In this document: one piece after another, positions 15,691 to 25,900 of the stretch | Layout: every line of letters begins with the position of its first letter | Numbering within the stretch: position 1 is the stretch's first letter | Source: Bradyrhizobium rifense | GTDB lineage: Bacteria > Pseudomonadota > Alphaproteobacteria > Rhizobiales > Xanthobacteraceae | Length of the DNA stretch: 64,000 nt | Assembly: GCF_008123425.1 (NCBI RefSeq) | Contig: NZ_VSSS01000027.1 | Span: 1-64,000, forward strand | Direction of reading: 5' to 3' | Made by a program: the position numbers and the translations under genes | The notes under the pieces: generated by a model | Database searches by the model: none | Told to the model about the DNA's origin: nothing | The model's input: only the letters and a program-made list of their open reading frames with translations

Positions 15691-16346
15691 ATGTCCCTGC
15701 TCGTCAAAATCTGCGGTCTGTCCACGCGTGAGACGCTCGAAATAGCGCTCGACGCGGGCGCCGACATGGTGGGGTTCGTGTTCTTCCCGCCGTCGCCCCG
15801 GCATGTCTCGCTGGAGACGGGGCGCGACCTCGGCCGGCAGGTGAGGCAGCGCGCGCTCAAGGTCGCGCTCACCGTCGATGCCGACGATGCCGCGCTCGAC
15901 AACATCATGGACGCGCTGTCGCCGGACATTTTTCAGCTCCACGGCCAAGAGAGCGTGGCACGGCTGCGCGACATCAAGCAGAAGTTCGGCCGCCCCGTGA
16001 TGAAAGCGGTGCCGGTTGCAACATCGGCCGATCTCGCCGTGCTGCCCGGCTATGCCGCGGTCGCCGACCGCATCCTGTTCGACGCGCGTGCGCCGAAGGA
16101 TGCGACGCGTCCCGGCGGTCTGGGCGCGCCGTTCGATTGGCACCTGCTGGAAAATCTCGACTTGAGGCTGCCCTACATGGTCTCGGGCGGGCTTCACGTC
16201 GACAATGTTGCGGAAGCCCTCCGAGTCACCGGCGCCGGTGGCGCCGACGTGTCCTCGGGTGTCGAGAGCGCCCCAGGCGTCAAGGATCCGGAGCTGATCA
16301 AGGCCTTCATTCGCGCCGCGCGCGCCACTCAAGAGTTGAGCGTTCG

Positions 16347-16350
<4 letters not shown>
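15691..16350 (+). CDS. trpF: Phosphoribosylanthranilate isomerase
   Basis: The 219-residue TIM-barrel enzyme converts N-(5'-phosphoribosyl)anthranilate to CdRP in tryptophan synthesis. The N-terminal VKICGLSTRETLEIALDAGADMVGFVFFPPSPRHVS carries the catalytic Cys in KICG. The general-acid Asp lies in ILFDARAPKDATRPGG. The phosphate-binding GG is at the C-terminus in YMVSGGLHVDNVAEAL and GADVSSGVESAPGVKD. The stop codon overlaps the trpB start (ATGA). The trpFBA order with accD and folC downstream is conserved across Alphaproteobacteria. Confidence 0.96.
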
Positions 16351-17564
<1,214 letters not shown>

Positions 17565-17586
17565 GGCGCGTGTCGCACTCTCTTCA

Positions 17587-18037
17587 CCTCTCCCCGTCGG
17601 GGAGAGGTCGGCTGCGAAGCAGCCGGGTGAGGGGTCTATCCGCTCACTCGAACCTCAGTGATGTCTGGATCAGCTCGAGGACACCCTCAAGATTTTCGTA
17701 CACGTCAGTGTTCGAGACGCGCAGGACGAGGAAGCCGCAGGCCTCGAGCACTTTGGTCTTGGCTTCATCGCGCTCGACCTCGGACGGGCTGGAATGCGTG
17801 ACGCCGTCGACTTCAACGATGAGTTTTCCGTCCAAGGTCACGAAGTCTACGATGTATCGATCGACCGGATGCTGGCGACGAAATTTCCAGCGGGCGAGCT
17901 GCCTGTTGCGCAGCGCCTGCCAAATCTTTGCTTCCGCGCTCGTCTGCGACTCGCGAAGCTTTTGCGCTCTCGATTTGAATCTTTCCATCCCCCTCACCCG
18001 GCTGCTCCGCAGCCGACCTCTCCCCGGAGGGGAGAGG
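17587..18037. mobile_element. Inverted-repeat-bounded cassette carrying a DUF559 gene
   Basis: Two copies of an element of about 48 bp lie in inverted orientation at 17587-17634 and 17990-18037 and match at nearly all positions. Each has a CTCTCCCC/GGGGAGAG palindrome, then GGTCGGCTGC, GCAGCC and GGGTGAGGGG. They enclose a single minus-strand gene whose stop is 9 bp from one repeat and whose start is 1 bp from the other. The unit interrupts trpB-trpA. The same repeat family occurs at 5897-6011. Whether it moves as a unit is not shown by the sequence. Confidence 0.6.
17644..17988 (-). CDS. DUF559 (Vsr-like) endonuclease domain protein
   Basis: The 114-residue protein matches the DUF559 family, a PD-(D/E)xK-type fold related to very-short-patch repair endonucleases. 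It reads RAQKLRESQTSAEAKIWQALRNRQL, then WKFRRQHPVDRYIVDFVTLDGKLIVEVDGVTH, with the likely catalytic Asp in YIVDF, and E-V-D as the E-x-K equivalent. The C-terminal part contains DEAKTKVLEACGFLVLRVSN. The start at 17988 is chosen because GGGTGAGGGGG lies just before it; this ribosome binding site is supplied by the repeat itself. The gene is antisense to the trp operon. Its cellular function is unknown; a nuclease role is inferred from the fold. Confidence 0.85.
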   Translation of the reverse strand: MERFKSRAQKLRESQTSAEAKIWQALRNRQLARWKFRRQHPVDRYIVDFVTLDGKLIVEVDGVTHSSPSEVERDEAKTKVLEACGFLVLRVSNTDVYENLEGVLELIQTSLRFE

Positions 18038-18060
18038 TATAGCACAGCGGCCGCCGAATC

Positions 18061-18897
18061 ATGACCACGCGTATCGACACCCGTTTTGCCGAGCTGAAGA
18101 AAGCCGGCCGCTCGGCCTTCGTCACCTATGTGATGGCCGGCGATCCCGATCTCACGACTTCGCTCAATATCGTCAAGGCGCTGCCCAAGGCAGGCGCCGA
18201 CGTCATCGAACTCGGCATTCCCTTCACCGATCCGATGGCGGATGGTCCCTCGATTCAGGCGGCAGGTCTGCGCGCGCTCAAGAACGGCATGACCTTGACG
18301 AAGACGCTGGAGCTGGTGCGCGGCTTCCGCAAGGACGACAACGTCACGCCGCTGGTCCTGATGGGCTATTACAATCCGATCTACATTTACGGCGTCGACA
18401 GGTTTTTGGCTGATGCCAAGACGGCCGGCGTTGACGGCCTCATCATCGTCGATTTGCCGCCGGAGGAAGACGACGAGCTCTGCATTCCCGCGCTGAAGGC
18501 GGGCCTGAACTTCATTCGCCTCGCGACCCCGACCACCGACGACAAGCGCCTGCCCGCGGTGCTCGCGAACACATCGGGCTTTGTCTATTACGTCTCTATC
18601 GCCGGCATCACCGGTGCAGCAGCGGCGGACGCGAATGCCGTAGGTCAAGCTGTCGCGCGTATCAAGCGGCATACCAAGCTGCCGATCTGCGTTGGTTTTG
18701 GCATCCGCACGCCGGAGGCGGCGCGCGCCATTGCCGAGAAGGCGGATGGTTCGGTGGTCGGCACCGCGCTGGTCGATGCGCTCAAGAACAGTCTCGATGC
18801 CGAGGGCCGCGCGACCGCCAAAACCGTTAACGCGGTGGCTGAGCTGACTGCGGCCTTGGCCCAGGGCGTCAAGGGCGCGAAACAGGCGGCTGAGTAG
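18061..18897 (+). CDS. trpA: Tryptophan synthase alpha chain
   Basis: The 278-residue TIM-barrel enzyme cleaves indole-3-glycerol phosphate and passes indole to TrpB. The catalytic residues are in VIELGIPFTDPMADGPSIQ (Glu and Asp). LMGYYNPIYIYGVDRF and VDLPPEEDDEL are typical loop segments. The phosphate site is in VGFGIRTPEAARAI and DGSVVGTALVDAL. It begins 23 bp after the right repeat of the DUF559 cassette, so its transcription must pass through the cassette or start within it. accD follows after 109 bp. Confidence 0.97.
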   Translation: MTTRIDTRFAELKKAGRSAFVTYVMAGDPDLTTSLNIVKALPKAGADVIELGIPFTDPMADGPSIQAAGLRALKNGMTLTKTLELVRGFRKDDNVTPLVLMGYYNPIYIYGVDRFLADAKTAGVDGLIIVDLPPEEDDELCIPALKAGLNFIRLATPTTDDKRLPAVLANTSGFVYYVSIAGITGAAAADANAVGQAVARIKRHTKLPICVGFGIRTPEAARAIAEKADGSVVGTALVDALKNSLDAEGRATAKTVNAVAELTAALAQGVKGAKQAAE

Positions 18898-19006
18898 CCA
18901 TAATTCCGCTTTAGGGGCGGGCGACACCGCGGCTTGCCGGGCAAGGGCCCGGCCGCCATATAGTCCTTCAGGCGATCCCCTGCGGGTTCGCACATCGGAG
19001 CAAACC

Positions 19007-19948
19007 ATGAACTGGCTTACCAATGTGGTCCGGCCGAAGATTCGCAACATGCTGCGGCGGGAGACGCCGGAGAATTTGTGGATCAAGTGCCCGGATTCCG
19101 GACAGCTTGTGTTCTACAAGGACGTCGAGGCCAACCAGTTCGTCATCCCCGGCTCGAACTACCATATGCGCATGGGCGCGGTGGCGCGGTTGAAGTCGAT
19201 CTTCGACAACGAGACCTGGTTCGACGTCGCCGTGCCCGACGTCACGCCCGATCCGCTGAAGTTTCGCGACGAGAAGAAGTACGTCGATCGCATCAAGGAC
19301 GCGCGTGCGCGCACCAATCTGAACGACGCGGTCAAGGTCGGCTACGGCAAGCTCGAAGGCGCCGGCGTCGTCATCGCCGTGCAGGATTTCGATTTCATGG
19401 GTGGTTCGCTCGGCATGGCTGCGGGTGAAGCCCTCGTGCGCGGGCTCGAGCTTGCGGTCGAGAAGAAGTCGCCCTTCATCGTGTTCGCTGCATCCGGCGG
19501 CGCGCGCATGCAGGAAGGCATCCTGTCGCTGATGCAGATGCCGCGCACCACGGTCGGCGTGCAGATGCTGCGCGAAGCAAAACAGCCCTATATCGTCGTG
19601 CTGACCAACCCGACCACCGGCGGCGTCACCGCATCCTATGCGATGCTCGGTGACGTGCAGATCGCCGAGCCCGGCGCGCTGATCGGCTTTGCGGGCGCGC
19701 GCGTGATCGAGCAGACCATCCGCGAGAAATTGCCGGAAGGTTTCCAGCGCGCCGAATATCTGAAAGAGCACGGCATGGTCGACATGGTCGTGCATCGCCA
19801 CGAGTTGCGTCCGACCCTGGCGCGGCTCTGCCGCCTGCTCACCAGGGCGCCGGTGCAGGAGAATGCATCGAAATCGGTGCAGCCGGTCGTCAGCCCGGCG
19901 CAGATCGTATCGGCCCCTGAGACGGCGCCGGCTGCGCCCCACGCGTGA
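19007..19948 (+). CDS. accD: Acetyl-CoA carboxylase carboxyltransferase subunit beta
   Basis: The 313-residue protein is the beta half of the carboxyltransferase that makes malonyl-CoA, the first step of fatty-acid synthesis. The crotonase-like core is clear: GGSLGMAAGEALVRGLELAVEKKSPFIVFAASGGARMQEG and PTTGGVTASYAMLGDVQIAEPGALIGFAGARVIEQT. The N-terminal zinc ribbon is degenerate. The usual pattern CxxC-x15-CxxC reads CPDS at residues 28-31 and IPGS at 47-50, leaving only Cys28. The protein probably does not bind zinc there. The C-terminus carries about 30 extra Ala/Pro-rich residues. The stop overlaps the folC start by 4 bp. Confidence 0.95.
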   Translation: MNWLTNVVRPKIRNMLRRETPENLWIKCPDSGQLVFYKDVEANQFVIPGSNYHMRMGAVARLKSIFDNETWFDVAVPDVTPDPLKFRDEKKYVDRIKDARARTNLNDAVKVGYGKLEGAGVVIAVQDFDFMGGSLGMAAGEALVRGLELAVEKKSPFIVFAASGGARMQEGILSLMQMPRTTVGVQMLREAKQPYIVVLTNPTTGGVTASYAMLGDVQIAEPGALIGFAGARVIEQTIREKLPEGFQRAEYLKEHGMVDMVVHRHELRPTLARLCRLLTRAPVQENASKSVQPVVSPAQIVSAPETAPAAPHA

Positions 19949-21288
19949 ACGCGCCCTCTGACAGCGCAAAGCCTTCGCTCGATGCATTGATCGGGCGGCT
20001 GTCGGCCCTGCATCAGAAGCGCATCGATCTCGGGCTTGAGCGGATGCATCGCCTGCTCGAGCGGCTCGGTCATCCCGAACGCAAGCTGCCGCCAGTGATC
20101 CATGTCGCCGGCACCAACGGCAAGGGCTCGACGGTTGCCTATCTGCGCGCGACGCTGGAGGCGGCCGGCCTGCGCGTCCACGCCTACACTTCGCCCTATC
20201 TCGTCCGCATCAACGAATGTTTCCGCATCGGCCGCGTCGGCGGCGGCGTGCTCGTCTCCGACGACGAATTGCGCGCGGCGCTGGAAGAGGTCGAGCGCGT
20301 CAATGCCGGCGAGCCTGCGACCGTCTTTGAGCTCAAGACTGCCGCCGCCTTCCATTTGTTCGCGCAAAATCCTGCCGACGCGGTGCTGCTCGAAGTCGGC
20401 CTCGGCGGCCGGCTCGATTCGACCAATGTGGTCGATACGCCCGCAGCCTGCGTGATCACGCCTGTCAGCATGGATCATATGGATTTCCTCGGCGACACCC
20501 TGGCGTTGATTGCCGGCGAGAAAGCCGCGATCATCAAGCGCGGCATGCCCGTGGTGTGCGCGGAGCAGACGCCCGAGGCGATGGCGGCGATCGAGGCGGA
20601 GGCCAAGCGCATGCGCGCGCCGCTGTTTGCCGCCAACGAAAGCTGGCACGTCAATGTCGAGCATGGCCGTCTGGTCTATTCCGACGAGCGCGGCCTGATG
20701 GATCTCGCGGCGCCGCGCCTGTTCGGCCGCCATCAGTTCGACAATGCCGGCCTCGCGATCGCGACGCTGCGTGCGATTCCAAACTTCAAGATCAACCATG
20801 CGGCATTCGAGGCCGGGATCGTTGGCGCCGAATGGCCGGCGCGGATGCAGCGTCTCACCTCGGGCGAGTTGCTCTCCTGGGGTCCGCAAGGCAGCGAGAT
20901 CTGGCTCGACGGCGGGCACAATGCCGAAGGCGGCCGCGTCGCGGCCGCCGCGCTCGGCGATCTCGAAGAGCGCGTGTCGCGGCCGCTGGTTGTGATCGCC
21001 GGCATGATGGCCAACAAGGATGCGAAAGCGTTTCTTGCCAATTTCGCTGGTCTCACCCGCCACGTCATCGTGGTGCCGATTCCGGATACCGAGAACGCGA
21101 TGCCTGTCGATCGCCTTGCGGATGCGGTCCGCAGCCTCGGCATGCGCGTCGAGATCGCGCCCGGCATCGAGGCCGCGCTACGCGCTCTGTCGAAGCTCGC
21201 CTACGAAGTGCCGCCGCGCATCCTGATCACCGGCTCGCTCTATCTTGCCGGCCACGTGCTCGGCCTCAACGGCACGCCTCCTGCATAG
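19945..21288 (+). CDS. folC: Bifunctional folylpolyglutamate/dihydrofolate synthase
   Basis: The 447-residue ligase adds glutamate to dihydropteroate and folates. It belongs to the Mur ligase superfamily: the P-loop is VIHVAGTNGKGSTVAYLRATLEAAG, followed by VHAYTSPYLVRINECFRI and LLEVGLGGRLDSTNVVDTPAACVITPVSMDHMDFLGDTLALIAGEKAAIIKRG, the folC omega loop and ATP-binding segment. The C-terminal domain holds LDGGHNAEGGRVAA. Translation starts at GTG (19945) overlapping the accD stop (GTGA). The pairing accD-folC directly after trpFBA is standard in Alphaproteobacteria. Confidence 0.95.
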   Translation: MNAPSDSAKPSLDALIGRLSALHQKRIDLGLERMHRLLERLGHPERKLPPVIHVAGTNGKGSTVAYLRATLEAAGLRVHAYTSPYLVRINECFRIGRVGGGVLVSDDELRAALEEVERVNAGEPATVFELKTAAAFHLFAQNPADAVLLEVGLGGRLDSTNVVDTPAACVITPVSMDHMDFLGDTLALIAGEKAAIIKRGMPVVCAEQTPEAMAAIEAEAKRMRAPLFAANESWHVNVEHGRLVYSDERGLMDLAAPRLFGRHQFDNAGLAIATLRAIPNFKINHAAFEAGIVGAEWPARMQRLTSGELLSWGPQGSEIWLDGGHNAEGGRVAAAALGDLEERVSRPLVVIAGMMANKDAKAFLANFAGLTRHVIVVPIPDTENAMPVDRLADAVRSLGMRVEIAPGIEAALRALSKLAYEVPPRILITGSLYLAGHVLGLNGTPPA

Positions 21289-21324
21289 AGCGCCTCGTTG
21301 CTGGATACGAGATTGGGAATCCCA

Positions 21325-22065
21325 ATGCGTTTTGCCGCGATTGCCGACGTCCACGGAAACTATCTCGCGCTGGAGGCGGTGCTTGCTGACATCCGCGCGC
21401 AAGGCATCGCCGACATCGTCAATCTCGGCGACATGCTGAGCGGCCCGCTCGACGCGCGGCGCACCATCGAGATTCTGATGACGCTCGATGCCGTGCACGT
21501 GCTTGGCAATCACGACCGCTATCTGCTCGACCGTCCCCCGGAGAAGATGGGCTCGTGGGACCGCCCCGCGCACGCGCAGCTCAATGCCGCGCAGCTCGAC
21601 TGGCTGCGGGAGCAGCCGATAATTCGCGTGCTTCGCGACCAGGTCTTCCTCTGTCACGCGACGCCCGAGGATGACGAGATCTACTGGCTCGACACTGTGC
21701 ACCCAGACGGCACCGTAGCGCTATCGCCTCTCGATCGGATCGAGCAGTTCGCGCAAGGCATCACGCAATCCCTGATCCTCTGCGCCCACACGCATCTTGC
21801 CCGTGCCGTGCGGCTTCGCGACGGCCGCCTGATCGTCAATCCCGGCAGCGTCGGCAGCCCCGGCTATCGTGATGTGCATCCGTTCCCGCATGTCGTGGAG
21901 GCCGGCACGCCGCACGCGCGCTACGCGATCCTCGAACTCGTTGACGGTGCGTGGCAGGTGACGTTCCGCCACATCGCTTATGATCACGAGGCCATGGCCG
22001 CGCTTGCGCACAGCAATGGCCAGGTCGAGCTGGCGCATGCGTTGGCGACGGGCTGGATCGGATAG
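21325..22065 (+). CDS. Metallophosphoesterase, YfcE/MJ0936-like
   Basis: The 246-residue protein has the calcineurin-like phosphoesterase motifs in order: ADVHGNYLALEAVL (D-x-H), NLGDMLSGPLD (G-D), LGNHDRYLLD (G-N-H-D), CHATPEDDEIYW and LCAHTHLARAVR (H-T-H), plus IVNPGSVGSPGY. These bind two metal ions. It is cytoplasmic and probably acts on a phosphodiester or small phosphate ester; the substrate cannot be told. ATG at 21325 is used; a TTG 27 bp earlier is an alternative. It follows folC by 36 bp and may be read with it. Confidence 0.88.
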   Translation: MRFAAIADVHGNYLALEAVLADIRAQGIADIVNLGDMLSGPLDARRTIEILMTLDAVHVLGNHDRYLLDRPPEKMGSWDRPAHAQLNAAQLDWLREQPIIRVLRDQVFLCHATPEDDEIYWLDTVHPDGTVALSPLDRIEQFAQGITQSLILCAHTHLARAVRLRDGRLIVNPGSVGSPGYRDVHPFPHVVEAGTPHARYAILELVDGAWQVTFRHIAYDHEAMAALAHSNGQVELAHALATGWIG

Positions 22066-22103
22066 AGCTGCTTAAGCGCACCTATTGAACGGGGAGGCGT
22101 GTC

Positions 22104-22532
22104 GTGAGCGACGAAAATATCTGGCGGGGCGAATACGCGGTCGAGACATCGGCAACCGCGGAGGCGATCTGGAGCATTTTCCGAGATGTGCCCGCCTGGA
22201 AAACCTGGAACGCAGGTATCGAGCAGATCGAGATTGACGGGCCATTTGCGGCCGGCACTTGGTTCACGATGAAGCCTCCGGGCGAGGAAGCGTTACGCTC
22301 GCAACTGATCGACGTTCGCGAGAACGCGTCTTTCATCGACGAAACGCGGGTCGGCGATCTCGTCATCAAGGTCGCCCATCGCATCGAAACCATCGGACCC
22401 GCGCGCACGCGCGTCGTTTACGCCGTCGACGCCCGAGGGCCGCAGGCGTTCGAGATCGGCCCGGCTGTTGCGTCAGATTTTCCCGAGGTTCTCGCGAGCC
22501 TCGCCAAGCTCGCCGAAACGGGATCGGCATGA
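22104..22532 (+). CDS. SRPBCC (polyketide cyclase/START-like) family protein
   Basis: The 142-residue soluble protein fits the SRPBCC helix-grip fold: an N-terminal strand WRGEYAVETSATAEAIWSIFRDVPAWKTWNAGIEQIEI, central strands GTWFTMKPPGEEALRSQLIDV, and the long C-terminal helix DFPEVLASLAKLAE. Members bind hydrophobic ligands or lack known activity. The start is GTG at 22104 with a strong GGGGAGG site 7 bp upstream. The gene ends just before the trxA terminator and is convergent with trxA. No function can be assigned. Confidence 0.75.
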   Translation: MSDENIWRGEYAVETSATAEAIWSIFRDVPAWKTWNAGIEQIEIDGPFAAGTWFTMKPPGEEALRSQLIDVRENASFIDETRVGDLVIKVAHRIETIGPARTRVVYAVDARGPQAFEIGPAVASDFPEVLASLAKLAETGSA

Positions 22533-22542
22533 TTGCGGCCGG

Positions 22543-22576
22543 CAAAAAATAAAACGGCCGGCAGTGGCGCCGGCCG
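22543..22576 (-). terminator. Terminator of trxA
   Basis: CGGCCGGC (22555-22562) pairs with GCCGGCCG (22569-22576) around a 6-nt loop. On the minus strand TTTTATTTTTT follows. It sits 27 bp past the trxA stop codon and may also serve the convergent SRPBCC gene. Confidence 0.85.
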
Positions 22577-22603
22577 CTTTCAAACAATCAGTCGCGACGT
22601 GGA

Positions 22604-22924
22604 TCAGACCGCGGACGTGATCCACTGCTGGAGCTTCGCCTTCGGCGCCGCGCCGACCTGACGGGAGGCCATCTCGCCGCCCTTGAAGATCATCAGGGTC
22701 GGGATCGACATCACGCCGTACTTCGACGCGGTCTTCGGGCTCTCGTCGACGTTGAGCTTGACGATCTTGACCTTGTCGCCCATCGCGCCGGCGATCTCAT
22801 CGAGAGCGGGTGCGATCATGCGGCAGGGGCCGCACCATTCGGCCCAGAAATCGACGACGACGGGACCGTTCGCCTTGAGCACTTCGGCTTCGAAATCGGT
22901 ATCGGAAACCTTGCCAACGGCCAT
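22604..22924 (-). CDS. trxA: Thioredoxin
   Basis: The 106-residue cytoplasmic protein is the main thiol-disulfide reductant, reduced by thioredoxin reductase. The active site is WAEWCGPCRM with Cys31 and Cys34. The cis-Pro loop is in YGVMSIPTLMIFKGG, and DFWAEW precedes the active site as in canonical TrxA. There is no signal peptide. It follows addA by 69 bp on the same strand; addB-addA-trxA is the usual alphaproteobacterial order, and it ends in a good terminator. Its upstream AGGTACTCC region probably also holds its own promoter, since thioredoxin is abundant. Confidence 0.97.
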   Translation of the reverse strand: MAVGKVSDTDFEAEVLKANGPVVVDFWAEWCGPCRMIAPALDEIAGAMGDKVKIVKLNVDESPKTASKYGVMSIPTLMIFKGGEMASRQVGAAPKAKLQQWITSAV

Positions 22925-22993
22925 TGGAGTACCTCACTCGGTTGAAAGAGAATCGGCGCGACATGGAATCGCGCCCGGGATCATGGTCCCAAC

Positions 22994-25900
22994 CTATGAA
23001 CGGCCCCTTGCCGGGTCAAGGACGCTCACGCCGACATGAAGGGATGCCAGCGCCGCGTCCAGCGCGGGGGCTGAAATCTCCATATATTCAAGGGCCTCGG
23101 TCCAGAGCAGGACGGCACGGATCGGCCTTTGGGGATAAAGCCGGGATAGCACCGCGCGGTACAGCGCAAGCTGCCGGACATAGGCGGCGGGGGCTTCCGC
23201 GGCGCCTTTGGGGGCGGTCTGGTTGGTCTTGAAATCGACGATCAAAACCTCGTCCGGACGAACGACCAGCCGGTCGATCTGCCCCGACACCAGCGCCGGC
23301 GGGCGGCCCGGCCGGTCGAGTTTCCCGACAATGGCGACCTCCGCCCGGCTGCCCTCGGCAAACACCGGTGCAAAGCGTGGTTCGGCGATCAGGGCGAGCA
23401 CCTTGTCGGCCAGCGTGACGCGATCGGCATCCAGCCAGTCGCCGGCATTGCGGGTCATGAAGCCCAGCGCGGCCTCGCGCCGGCGGTCGGCGGCGATGTC
23501 GGGCAGGGACTGCAGCAGCCGGTGCACCAGCGTGCCGCGCTGGAGCGCCAGTGCGCGCGATTGGACTGATTCGCCGGTCCGCACGCTGCGGCCTTCCTCG
23601 GCCGACTGGCCGGAGGGACGCACCAGATCGTCGTCGACGCTTTCACGCGGCGCCGGCGTCCGCAGCCAGTCCGGCAGGGTGATCGTCTGGTCGACGGATG
23701 TCGCCGGCGTGCCGAGCGCGACGACATCTTCCGGCCGGGCGAATCGGGTTACCTTGCCGAGCGGCGTTTCGATCGTCTGCTTGTCCAGGCCGGAGCCGGT
23801 GAGGCCGGTGTCGATGAGGTCGTACCAGCTCAGCTTGCGGACGGTTCTCATGTTGCCGGGCAGGCAGCCGCCGACAACGAGCCGATCGGCCGCGCGCGTC
23901 ATCGCGACATAGAGCAGGCGGCGATATTCGTCCTCGGTCTCATCCAGCATCGCCTTGCGCGCGTCGGCGACCGGCTTGGGATCGTCCGCCTTGCGCCCGG
24001 CCCAGACCACGACCTCGCCGCCGTTGCCGCGCGGCACGTGGATCAGCCGCACCCGCTGCGAATCCGCGGGCGATGACGTCGTGTCGACCATGAACACGAC
24101 CGATGCCTCAAGACCCTTGGCGCCGTGCACCGTCATCACCCGCACCTCGTCGCGGGTGATTTCCATGTCGCGCTTCACCTCGGTGTCGGCCGAGCGCAGC
24201 CAGGCCATGAAGCCCTGCAGCGAGGCCGGGGCCTTGCGCTCGCAGTTCAGCGCCAGCTCCAAAAATTCGTCGAGCGCGTCATTGGCCTCATGGCCGAGCC
24301 GGCGCAGGATGCGCGCGCGACCGCCGTCACCGCCGAGCAGCCAGGCATAGAAGGCGAACGGCGTCTCCTCGCGCGCACGGATCTCGCAGGCCTCAAGGCG
24401 TCGCAGCACGGTGGCGAATTTCTCGCTTCCAGCGGCGTGCTCGCCGAGCGCGCGGCGCAGCGATCCCTTGCGGTCATGGGCGAGCTGGAACAAATCGTCG
24501 TCGTCGAGACCGAACAGCGGGCTCTTCAGCGCCACCGCCAGCGCGAGGTCGTCTTGCGGCAGCAGCAGCGCGTCCGCAAGGTTCATCAGGTCGATGATCG
24601 CGATGTGCTCGGTCAGCTTCAGCCGGTCGGCGCCGGCGACGGGAACGTTGGCGTGCTTCAGCGCCTGGATCACCGCGTCGAACGCATTGCCGCGCCGGCG
24701 CACCAGGATCAGCATGTCGCCATAGCGCAGCGGCCGCCGCTCGCCTTCGTGTCCCGTCAGCGTGCCGCTCTCGACCAGCCGCTTGATCTCGGCCTGGATG
24801 CGGCGAGCGAGCTTGACCTCGGGACTGGTGACGGCGACGCCGTCGAACGGCGCGCGCCAGCCTTCGATCTCCTGCCTGTCATCGGCCTCGGCAAGGTCCC
24901 ACAGTTCGATCACGCTCGGACCTGCATCGGCGAGCGCGTTGTGCAGGGGGTGGCCGGTCTCGACCGAATGGATGCTCTTGTAGATCGCGGGCTCGCGGAA
25001 GACGTGGTCGACCGAGTGCAGAATCGCGGAGCCAGAGCGAAATGAATACGTGAAGGCGACTGGATCGAATTTCAGCCCGGCAGCGGTGAATTTGCGATCC
25101 AGCTCCCGCTTGCGCTTGTCGAATTCGTGCGGATCAGCGCCCTGGAACGAGAAGATCGACTGCTTTTCGTCACCGACGGCAAAGACCGTGCGGTTCAGTC
25201 CCTCGCGCGCGCCTTCGCCGGCCGTGAATTCCGAGATGATGTGGGCGACGATGTCCCATTGCCGCGGGCTGGTGTCCTGGGCCTCGTCGATCAGCACATG
25301 ATCGACGCCGCGGTCCAGCTTGTAATGCACCCAGCCGGAGGAGACGCGGTCGAGCATCGCCAGCGTCTTGTCGATGAGATCGTCGTAGTCAAGCAGCCCG
25401 CGCTCCTGCTTCTCGCGCCGGTAGTTTGCAGCGGCGGCGGTCGCGATATGCAGGAGAGCCGCGGTGCGGTCACGCATGGTCACTGCGCGGCGCTTCTCGA
25501 TCAATTCACCGAGGCGCGACGCCTCGTTCTCGAACAAGCGCGCGACGGACGGATTGTGCTCGCCGAACTTCTTGGTGAGCACGGCCTTGCGCGGCAGTTT
25601 TTCATCGGTGAGGAAGACGCCGAGATAAGTATCGACCTGCGCCGCGCCGGAGAACGCCTTTGCCTCGCGAAGGCGTCCCGCCTGGTCGTTGTCGGACTTG
25701 CCGCCATCCTCTAGCGCGAAGGCGATGTCGTCCCAGCGCAAGCGCGGCAGGAACGGGCCATCGAGGATTTCCGTCTCGACATCCTCGATGCGGTCGCTCG
25801 CGTCAACGCCCAGCACGACCGCCATCTGTTCAGCCGCCGCCGCGGCGTTGCCGGCGTCGTCAGTCCAGGCCATGAAATGGTCGCGGCTCAAGCAGGCCTC

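Noticed and set aside
17644..19086. 480-codon minus-strand reading of the DUF559 gene, starting beyond trpA
   Set aside because: Only the last 114 codons show family similarity; the rest is antisense to trpA and crosses the repeat.
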